Assembly (NCBI GenBank): GCA_030018745.1
Contig: JASEHB010000211.1
Location: 1 to 5,128, forward strand
Source of the DNA: Desulfatibacillaceae bacterium
GTDB lineage: Bacteria > Desulfobacterota > Desulfobacteria > Desulfobacterales > Desulfatibacillaceae
Reading direction: 5' to 3'
DNA length: 5,128 nt
Shown: one piece after another, positions 1 through 5,128 of the stretch
How positions within the stretch are numbered: the first letter of the stretch is position 1
How the letters are laid out: each line of letters opens with the position of its first letter
Made by a program: the position numbers and the translations under genes
Notes under the pieces: generated by a model
What the model was told of the DNA's origin: nothing
The model's database searches: none
What the model saw: the letters and a program-made list of their open reading frames with translations, nothing else

Positions 1-173
1 CCATGCTGGATCTTTCCATGGACATGGAAGCGGATTTGGGCATTGACTCCATTAAGAGAGTGGAGATTTTGGGCGCGCTCATGGAAGCGCACCCCCATTT
101 GCCCGAACCCAACCCGGAAGACCTGGCGGAATTAAAAACCCTGGGGCAGATTGTTGAGCATATGCAGGGCCTT
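1..173 (+). repeat. ACP domain, truncated copy (tandem repeat unit 1)
   Basis: This is the C-terminal two thirds of an acyl carrier protein domain within the PfaA-like protein. The phosphopantetheine attachment serine is Ser16 (codon 48-50) in the motif GIDSIKRVE. The 57 residues ending at HMQGL are identical to the second copy at 327-497. The repeat period is 324 bases (108 residues). The N-terminal helix of this domain lies before the window. A 4'-phosphopantetheinyl transferase must activate the domain; none is visible here. Confidence 0.93.
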
Positions 174-2987
174 TCAGGTGGTTCAAGCCAAGCGCCTTTG
201 AATGCCGGAAACCCGCCTGTTGAAGAAGCTGCTCCCCAAAAAACGCAGCAAACCGGCATGGGAGAGGATGCCCTTATAAGCGCTTTGCTTGAGGTGGTGA
301 GCGAAAAGACCGGCTACCCTGCTGCCATGTTGGATCTGTCCATGGACATGGAAGCGGACTTGGGCATTGACTCCATTAAAAGGGTGGAGATTTTGGGCGC
401 ACTCATGGAAGCTCACCCTCACTTGCCCGAACCCAACCCGGAAGACTTGGCGGAGCTAAAAACACTTGGCCAGATTGTTGAACACATGCAGGGTTTGACA
501 GGCAATGCAAAACCTGCCCCCGCTGCCACGGAAACTTTTTTGATAAATGCGCCGGTTGAGGAATCGGCAAAAAGCACTGTCCGCAAAGCTGTTTTAAAAC
601 CTCTGCCTCCTCCGGATTTTCTGGAGTTTTCCCCTCCAGTTGATGCCGCAGTTTTGGTGCTGGATGACAAAAGCCCTTTTGCACAAGAAGCCATCAAGCA
701 GCTTGCAAGGCAAAACTGGCAGGTGCGCATTCTTGAAGCAGGGCAGGCCGCAAATAAATCTGCTTTGGGTGGCGATCATCCGCCCTGCGCCCTTGTAGAA
801 AACCTTGACGAAAAATCCGTGGAAAAGGCCCTTGCCGTCTTGTATGCAGACGGGCTTTCCATGTGCGGCGTTGTTCTGGCCTGCTCGCCGGAAAATGCTT
901 TGGCCATTGACTGGATAAAGCTCTGCTTTCTTGTGCTTAAAAAGGCAGGGCCGCGCATTGCAAAAAGCAAAAATGCCCTTCGCCGCTTTGTGGTGGCCGC
1001 ACTTAACCTGGATGGCAGCCTGGGCCTGGCGGGCCACGACTATGACCCGGAGTTTGCAGGCATTCTGGGCCTTATAAAAACCGCTTGCCGGGAATGGGAG
1101 GGCGTTTTTGTACGCGCTGTGGACTTTTCCGGAAGTTTGTCTCCAGAAGTTGCTGCCCAAAAGCTCCTTGAAGAAATACACGATTCCGATTGCCGCATAC
1201 TTGAAAGCGCTTACAACGAAAAGGGCCGTTTCTCCATAAGTGAAGCAGAATTTGAGCTGGGCGCAGCCCAAAAATTGCCGGAGCAGGGTGTTTATCTTGT
1301 TTCAGGCGGGGGCAGGGGAGTAACCGCCCGGTGCATATCAGCCCTTTGCCAAAATGCAAGCGGAACCTACATGCTTTTGGGCCGCAGCGCCTTTGACCCG
1401 CATGAGCCGCAATGGGCCAAAGGCGCAGATGAAGAAAAAGCCCTTAAAGAGCGCGCCATGAAGCACCTTGAGCAAAGCGGCGAAAAGCCTTCTCCCCAAA
1501 AGGTGCTGGCCCTTGTGAATTGCGTAATGGCAAGCAGGGAGATTTCCAGCACCATAAAGGCAATCAACGCTTCAGGCAGCAAAGCTGTTTTTGTTCAGGC
1601 GGATGTGACCGATGGGCAAGCCTTGAAGCAGGCCCTTGCTCCGCACCTTGCCCAGCATGGGCCGGTTACAGGCATAATCCACGGGGCAGGAGTTCTGGCT
1701 GACAGAGCACTCACCGAAAAAACCTGGCAGGAGTGGGAGCGCGTCCTGGCCGCCAAGGTTAACGGGCTTAAAAACCTGTTGTCCGTGGTTGACCCGGAAA
1801 AACTTTCCTGTCTGGCGCTCTTTTCTTCGGCTGCGGGTTTTTACGGAAACCCCGGCCAGGCCGACTACGCTGCTGCAAACGAAATCCTCAACAAGGCAGC
1901 CCATTGCTTTGCGCGGCTGCACCCTAAATGCAGGGTGGTAAGCTTTAACTGGGGGCCAATTGACGGAGGCATGGTAACGCCGCAACTCAAAAAGCTCTTT
2001 ATAAATCGCGGCGTGCAGGTGCTTCCAACAGATGAGGCAACCCGGATTTTTGTGCAGGCCCTCTGCTCCCCGGATGCGGATTCTGTCCAGATTCTGGCTG
2101 GCGGGGCAATGGAAATTCCGGCTAAACCTGCTGGCGAGCCAATGAGCTTTTCCATGACAAGGCGTCTTTCCCTGGCTCAAAACCCCTTCCTGCCGGATCA
2201 CAGCATAGGCGGCAACCCTGTTCTGCCCACCGTGTGCGTGATTTCATGGATGGCCGATGCGGCAAGTCAGTTCTGTCCCGGCTATCGCTTTGCCGCCTGC
2301 ACGGACTATGTGATGTACAAGGGCGTTGTTTTTGATAAGACCCTTGCAGATGCCTACCTCGTTGCCGTGCAGGAAACCAAAAGGCTTGATGATGGCAGCC
2401 TTGAGTTTGAAGTTCTGGTGGAGAGCAAAAACGGCGGGCCTGCCCGCACCCGCCACTACGGAGCAAGGATATTGCTCTCGCCAAAGGCGGATGTCTCTTT
2501 GCCTGTTTATGCCGATGCAGACCTTACCCGCAACCAGGCTGTTGCAGGAGCCGGCCTTTACAAAGACGGAACCCTTTTCCACGGGCCGAACTTCCAGGCT
2601 GTGGAGGAGGTGTTGAACATCTCCAGAAAAAAACTCACCTTAAAATGCAGGTCGCCCCAAATAGGCCTTGCCCAGCAGGGGCAGTTTCCGGCAATCGCCT
2701 TCAACCCCTATGCTGCGGATGTTCATTTTCAGAGTATGCTTATATGGGTGAGGCATTTTTACGGTTGCGCCAGCCTTCCCACCAGCGCCCAAAAAGTGGA
2801 GCATTATATGGATGCTCCTTTTGGAAAGCCTTTTTTCATTTCGCTGGATGTGGCAGAAAACGGCTCGGCCCGCATGAGGGCGGATGTGACAGCCCATGAT
2901 GAGGCTGGCCGCATTTACACGCGCATTGTCGGCGGAGAGGTGACCATAAGCAAAAGGCTAAATGATCTTTTTGCCAAAGCCGGATAA
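1..2987 (+). CDS. pfaA: PfaA-like PUFA/secondary-lipid synthase, C-terminal part (ACP-ACP-KR-DH), 5' partial
   Basis: This is the C-terminal part of a multidomain iterative synthase that carries and processes growing acyl chains in the cytoplasm. The reading frame is open from the left edge. Met at position 3 is not the true start, because it sits inside an ACP domain and the same Met is internal (residue 109) in the second ACP copy. Counting that Met as residue 1, the order is: partial ACP (1-57), Pro/Ala/Gln-rich linker (58-87), full ACP (88-165), linker, non-catalytic KR half (about 210-430), catalytic KR (about 430-700) and double-hotdog DH (about 718-994). The ACP core LGIDSIKRVEIL is the hallmark of PUFA-synthase ACPs. 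The usual family layout is KS-AT-ACPn-KR-DH, so KS, AT and probably more ACPs lie upstream. It ends with TAA, 25 bases before the next gene, so the two are probably co-transcribed. Family assignment is strong. The symbol is by homology only, and the fatty-acid product is unknown. Confidence 0.93.
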   Translation, partial: MLDLSMDMEADLGIDSIKRVEILGALMEAHPHLPEPNPEDLAELKTLGQIVEHMQGLSGGSSQAPLNAGNPPVEEAAPQKTQQTGMGEDALISALLEVVSEKTGYPAAMLDLSMDMEADLGIDSIKRVEILGALMEAHPHLPEPNPEDLAELKTLGQIVEHMQGLTGNAKPAPAATETFLINAPVEESAKSTVRKAVLKPLPPPDFLEFSPPVDAAVLVLDDKSPFAQEAIKQLARQNWQVRILEAGQAANKSALGGDHPPCALVENLDEKSVEKALAVLYADGLSMCGVVLACSPENALAIDWIKLCFLVLKKAGPRIAKSKNALRRFVVAALNLDGSLGLAGHDYDPEFAGILGLIKTACREWEGVFVRAVDFSGSLSPEVAAQKLLEEIHDSDCRILESAYNEKGRFSISEAEFELGAAQKLPEQGVYLVSGGGRGVTARCISALCQNASGTYMLLGRSAFDPHEPQWAKGADEEKALKERAMKHLEQSGEKPSPQKVLALVNCVMASREISSTIKAINASGSKAVFVQADVTDGQALKQALAPHLAQHGPVTGIIHGAGVLADRALTEKTWQEWERVLAAKVNGLKNLLSVVDPEKLSCLALFSSAAGFYGNPGQADYAAANEILNKAAHCFARLHPKCRVVSFNWGPIDGGMVTPQLKKLFINRGVQVLPTDEATRIFVQALCSPDADSVQILAGGAMEIPAKPAGEPMSFSMTRRLSLAQNPFLPDHSIGGNPVLPTVCVISWMADAASQFCPGYRFAACTDYVMYKGVVFDKTLADAYLVAVQETKRLDDGSLEFEVLVESKNGGPARTRHYGARILLSPKADVSLPVYADADLTRNQAVAGAGLYKDGTLFHGPNFQAVEEVLNISRKKLTLKCRSPQIGLAQQGQFPAIAFNPYAADVHFQSMLIWVRHFYGCASLPTSAQKVEHYMDAPFGKPFFISLDVAENGSARMRADVTAHDEAGRIYTRIVGGEVTISKRLNDLFAKAG
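264..497 (+). repeat. ACP domain, complete copy (tandem repeat unit 2)
   Basis: This is a complete ACP, about residues 88-165 of the visible protein, beginning near EDALISALLEVV. The phosphopantetheine serine is Ser124 (codon 372-374). It appears to be the last ACP of the array, because a long linker and then the KR region follow. Its DNA matches the first copy at 151 of 171 aligned bases (327-497 against 3-173), and every difference is synonymous. A Pro/Ala/Gln/Glu-rich flexible linker of about 30 residues separates the two copies. Confidence 0.93.
1290..2102 (+). other. Catalytic ketoreductase (KR) domain of the PfaA-like protein
   Basis: This domain reduces the 3-ketoacyl-ACP to 3-hydroxyacyl-ACP using NADPH. 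The nucleotide-binding loop GGGRGVT begins at residue 435. The SDR/KR catalytic set is intact with the spacing expected for polyketide KRs: Lys585, Ser609, Tyr622 and Asn626, in the contexts AAKVNG, LFSSAAG and QADYAAAN. An insertion of roughly 60 residues after GRSAFDP, containing EKALKERAMKHLEQSGEKP, is typical of PUFA-synthase KRs as I recall them. The LAD triplet at 565-567 keeps the Asp of the B-type LDD motif, and there is no Trp eight residues before Tyr622. Both point to a (3R)-hydroxy product, which is an inference. The preceding residues (about 210-430) look like the non-catalytic, structural KR half. Confidence 0.88.
2154..2984 (+). other. C-terminal double-hotdog dehydratase (PS-DH) domain of the PfaA-like protein
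   Basis: This domain probably removes water from 3-hydroxyacyl-ACP to give the 2-enoyl chain. The first hotdog has the full HxxxGxxxxP motif, His733 to Pro742 (HSIGGNPVLP), following NPFLPD. The second has the conserved FHGPNFQ at 859-865 and the catalytic aspartate motif DxxxQ as Asp906-Gln910 (DVHFQ). Both catalytic residues of a polyketide-type DH are therefore present, so the domain looks active rather than vestigial. The protein ends shortly after this domain at residue 994, which is the normal end of PfaA-like proteins. Confidence 0.83.
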
Positions 2988-3012
2988 GGTTTAAAAGAAT
3001 CCGCTTATAAAA
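2988..3012 (+). other. Short intergenic junction between the PfaA-like and PfaC-like genes
   Basis: Only 25 A/T-rich bases separate the TAA stop from the downstream ATG. No hairpin that could act as a terminator is visible, and there is too little space for a promoter together with a leader. The two genes are therefore most simply read as one transcript. A Shine-Dalgarno match at a good distance from ATG 3013 is not obvious: AAAAGAA at 2993-2999 is weak and 13 bases away. Confidence 0.7.
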
Positions 3013-5128
3013 ATGAAAGGTTTTTTCTTGGCCAGACAAGCTGTTGCCATTGTTGGAATGTCATGCCTTTTTCCGGGGGCAAGCACCCCCAAGGCCTATT
3101 GGGAGAGGCTTATCAAAGCAGAAGACTGCCGCTCCCGGGCCGATGAAAAAAAAATGGGCCTTGATCCAGCGGCTTATTTTGACCCCAAAAAAGGTGTTAC
3201 AGACCGCTTTTATTTTATGGATGGAGGGTATGTCAGGAATTTCTCTGCCCGCTCCAGCCTGGCAGAATTTCCCCAAGAGCAGTTGGAGGGCATGGATGAC
3301 AGCTTTCTGTGGCCCCTTTTTGTGGGCCGCGAAGCTGTAAAAGACAGCCAAAGCGCCCTTGCCAAAACAGATAAAACCAGAGTGGGCCTTGTTCTTGCTG
3401 ATCTCAACTTTCCCACAAAGCTCTCCAACCGCCTTTTTGTGCCGCTATATTTGCGGGCAGTGCATCAGGCCATCCAAGGCCGCCTGATACAGCAAAAACC
3501 TTTGCCTCTGCCGGACAACACACCTGCTTTTCATCCGCCGGGCAGCAATGCTTTTTGGGTTGCAGAAAAGCTTGGCCTTTGCGGCCCTGCTCTGTGCCTT
3601 GATGCAGCCTGCGCCTCGTCCCTTTATGCGGTAAAAGTGGCGGCGGATTATCTTTATTCAGGCCGTGCGGATGCCATGCTGGCAGGGGCGGTTTCTGCGG
3701 CAGACCCCTTTTTTGTGACAATGGGCTTTTCCATTTTCCAGGCCTATCCCCAAAATGGCAAAAGCTGCCCTCTGGACAAGAATTCAGGCGGCCTGGCAGC
3801 AGGGGAAGGCGCGGGAATGTTTGTGCTAAAGCGCCTGGAAGATGCTATTTCCCAGGGTGATAATATCCACGCAGTAATTGCAGGGGTAGGACTTTCCAAT
3901 GACGGGCGGGGGGCTTCCGTGCTTTCGCCAAATCCAAAAGGGCAAAAGCTGGCCTTTGAGCGGGCATGGGAGGCAGCGGGCTTAAACCCTGCCCAGCTTG
4001 GCTTTGTGGAATGCCATGCTACTGGCACACCCCGTGGAGACAAGGTGGAAGTTGATTCTATTGATGCCTTTTTCGGCGCAAAGGGGGCAGACCCACTTGC
4101 CGGTTCCGTCAAATCCAACCTGGGGCATCTGCTCACAAGTGCTGGCATGGCAGGAATGATAAAGACCGTCTTGAGCATCCAAAACCGCCAAATCCCGCCA
4201 ACAATCAACCTTACAGATCCTCTTGAATCAAAGAGCAAAGTTGTGAGTCGCTCAAGCCTGCCTTCCACCACTGTGGACTGGCCGGGCTTTGACGAAAAAC
4301 CCCTTGCTGCGGTCAATGCCTTTGGCTTTGGCGGCACGGATGCCCATGCAATAATTGCCCCTGTTAATCACCCTGCACTTGCCCAAACCGACCAAAAGGC
4401 AAAAGAACCTGTAAAGCTGGCCATAACAGGCGCAGATTGCCTTTTTGGGCCTTTTGGCAATCTTAACGAATTTTTTGGGGCTGTTTTCCGGGGGGAGCAG
4501 GGTTTTTGCCAGGCGCCCAAAAACCGCTGGTACGGCATGGAAAAGGATAAGGCCCTTTTGGAGCATTTCGGTTTTGAGGACGGCAAGCCCCCCCTGTGTG
4601 CCTTTGTTGAAAGCCTTGAGGCCGACTTTGCCAGGTTCAAAATTCCGCCGGGCGAAAATGACAGGCTTATCCCCCAGCAGCTTGCACTGATGAAGGTCGC
4701 AGACAGGGCGCTTTTTCAGGCTGATGTTGCCCCATCAAGCAACACGGCAGTTATTGTTGCAATGGGGGCGGATCTTTCCCTTCATCGCTTCCGGGGCCGG
4801 GTGAGCTTGGAAACGGAGTTGATCAACTTAAAAGAAAGCTTTGGCAATCAGGGTCAACAGGTTCTTGAGGCTGCCAAAAACGCTGTGAGCAACCCGGCAA
4901 GCGCCACCCGCTACACAAGCTTTATCGGCAACATAATGGCCTGCCGCATGGCAGCCCTGTGGGATTTTTCCGGCCCTGCCTTCACGGTTAGTGCAGGAAG
5001 CCTTTCTGCATTCCGCGCCCTTGAGCTTGCGTGGATGCTGCTGGAAAACGAGGAGGTTTCCGCTGTTGTGCTGGGCGCTGTGGATCTCTGCGCGGGGCCG
5101 GAATACCTCCTTTACCAGAACCGCCTTG
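3013..5128 (+). CDS. pfaC: PfaC-like PUFA/secondary-lipid synthase, N-terminal part (KS-CLF...), 3' partial
   Basis: This is the N-terminal 705 residues of a second synthase subunit. It is open to the right edge, and an in-frame TAA at 2992-2994 bounds it upstream. Residues 9-450 form a ketosynthase that condenses malonyl units onto the chain. Residues 466-705 begin a second, cysteine-less KS, the chain length factor. From recalled PfaC sequences of Shewanella-type clusters, several stretches match closely: DRFYFMDGGYVRNF, LDAACASSLYAVKVA, SVKSNLGHLLTSAGM, DRLIPQQLALM and RYTSFIGNIMACRMAALWDF. Known PfaC proteins are about 2000 residues with two DH domains after the CLF, so roughly two thirds should lie beyond the window. 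It follows the PfaA-like gene by 25 bases. ATG 3013 is used as start; TTG 3028 is a credible alternative, while ATG 3058 lies within the conserved KS start. The assignment as PfaC-like rather than PfaA- or PfaB-like is strong; the product made is unknown. Confidence 0.92.
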   Translation, partial: MKGFFLARQAVAIVGMSCLFPGASTPKAYWERLIKAEDCRSRADEKKMGLDPAAYFDPKKGVTDRFYFMDGGYVRNFSARSSLAEFPQEQLEGMDDSFLWPLFVGREAVKDSQSALAKTDKTRVGLVLADLNFPTKLSNRLFVPLYLRAVHQAIQGRLIQQKPLPLPDNTPAFHPPGSNAFWVAEKLGLCGPALCLDAACASSLYAVKVAADYLYSGRADAMLAGAVSAADPFFVTMGFSIFQAYPQNGKSCPLDKNSGGLAAGEGAGMFVLKRLEDAISQGDNIHAVIAGVGLSNDGRGASVLSPNPKGQKLAFERAWEAAGLNPAQLGFVECHATGTPRGDKVEVDSIDAFFGAKGADPLAGSVKSNLGHLLTSAGMAGMIKTVLSIQNRQIPPTINLTDPLESKSKVVSRSSLPSTTVDWPGFDEKPLAAVNAFGFGGTDAHAIIAPVNHPALAQTDQKAKEPVKLAITGADCLFGPFGNLNEFFGAVFRGEQGFCQAPKNRWYGMEKDKALLEHFGFEDGKPPLCAFVESLEADFARFKIPPGENDRLIPQQLALMKVADRALFQADVAPSSNTAVIVAMGADLSLHRFRGRVSLETELINLKESFGNQGQQVLEAAKNAVSNPASATRYTSFIGNIMACRMAALWDFSGPAFTVSAGSLSAFRALELAWMLLENEEVSAVVLGAVDLCAGPEYLLYQNRL
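3016..3030 (+). promoter_or_regulatory. Possible ribosome binding site and alternative TTG start for the PfaC-like gene
   Basis: AAAGG at 3016-3020 lies seven bases upstream of an in-frame TTG at 3028-3030. The resulting protein would start MARQAVAIVG, directly at the KS domain. This is a better-spaced Shine-Dalgarno than anything before ATG 3013. A six-T run separates the motif from the TTG. It competes with the ATG as start, and I cannot decide between them from the sequence. Confidence 0.4.
3037..4362 (+). other. Ketosynthase (KS) domain of the PfaC-like protein
   Basis: The domain opens with VAIVGMSCLFPGA, typical of KS N-termini. The catalytic triad is complete: Cys200 in DAACASS (codon 3610-3612), His335 in ECHATGTPRGDKVE and His372 in SVKSNLGHL, with Lys367 also present. 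It carries out decarboxylative Claisen condensation. The closing glycine-rich loop reads FGFGGTDAH at 437-445, with Asp443 where most KS enzymes have Asn. All catalytic positions support an active enzyme. Confidence 0.92.
4408..5128 (+). other. Chain length factor (CLF) domain, cysteine-less KS fold, 3' partial
   Basis: A second KS-like domain begins near residue 466 (PVKLAITGADCLFGPFG). Where the nucleophilic elbow should lie, residues 657-666 read FTVSAGSLSA, so no cysteine is present at or next to the active-site position. Counting back from the following helix places Ser663 there. This domain probably pairs with the preceding KS and helps set chain length, as proposed for PfaC CLFs; it cannot condense by itself. 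The window ends before its C-terminal half. Confidence 0.85.

Noticed and set aside
594..1271. Long antisense open frame of 225 codons opposite the structural KR region
   Set aside because: It lies wholly opposite a well-conserved synthase region. Its translation is rich in Cys, Phe and Ala-Lys combinations with no recognisable domain, which fits a by-product of the codon pattern on the + strand.
2645..2899. Forward open frame in another phase within the DH region
   Set aside because: It is fully nested in the DH coding sequence, whose own frame carries the catalytic aspartate motif. The alternative product looks like frame-shifted DH sequence.
3021..3026. Run of six T that could suggest a terminator after the PfaA-like gene
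   Set aside because: No GC-rich hairpin precedes it, and it lies within or just before the coding start of the next gene.
3058..3060. ATG as a possible start of the PfaC-like gene
   Set aside because: It lies inside the conserved KS opening VAIVGMSCLFPGA, so starting there would remove the first beta strand.
3744..4337. Antisense open frame of 197 codons opposite the KS domain
   Set aside because: It is Ser/Pro/Arg-rich and low in complexity, overlaps the catalytic KS region entirely, and shows no domain or ribosome binding site that I can recognise.
789..5027. Frequent CCCTTG/GCCCTTG strings scattered over the window, considered as an uptake or regulatory word
   Set aside because: They occur mostly in coding frame as Ala-Leu or similar codon pairs using CTT, so leucine codon preference explains them.

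Overview
The window lies inside a polyunsaturated-fatty-acid (PUFA) type 'secondary lipid' synthase locus. It holds two large collinear genes on the + strand, and both are cut by the window edges. There is no room for any other gene, and I see no RNA gene, mobile element or CRISPR array.

Positions 1-2987 are the C-terminal 994 residues of a PfaA-like megasynthase. In order they carry the last two acyl carrier protein (ACP) domains, a non-catalytic KR half plus a catalytic ketoreductase (KR) with all expected active-site residues, and a C-terminal double-hotdog dehydratase (DH) with both catalytic residues. The KS and AT domains and any further ACP repeats expected upstream are outside the window. 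After a 25-base gap, a PfaC-like gene starts at 3013 (or at TTG 3028) and runs off the right edge. Its first 705 residues contain a complete ketosynthase (KS; Cys200, His335, His372) and most of a chain-length-factor-like second KS that lacks the active-site cysteine. The DH domains expected after it lie beyond 5128.

In the known pathway, acyl chains stay tethered to the phosphopantetheine arms of the ACP array. KS domains extend them with malonyl units, and KR, DH and a separate enoyl reductase (PfaD) process the beta-carbon. The enzyme makes long unsaturated or otherwise modified acyl chains without fatty-acid desaturases. The product cannot be read from this fragment.

Two things stand out. 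The PfaA-like gene is followed directly by the PfaC-like gene with no pfaB acyltransferase between them. This differs from the pfaA-B-C-D order of Shewanella and related bacteria and resembles the myxobacterial pfa2-pfa3 arrangement. Also, the two ACP repeats are identical in protein over 57 residues but differ in 19 of those codons.

The host is a Gram-negative-type bacterium with roughly 50% G+C and frequent CTT/TTG leucine codons. Gene order suggests a deltaproteobacterial lineage (Desulfobacterota or Myxococcota), but that is a weak inference. The biochemical system itself is a known family. Any novelty lies in the variant architecture and the unknown product.
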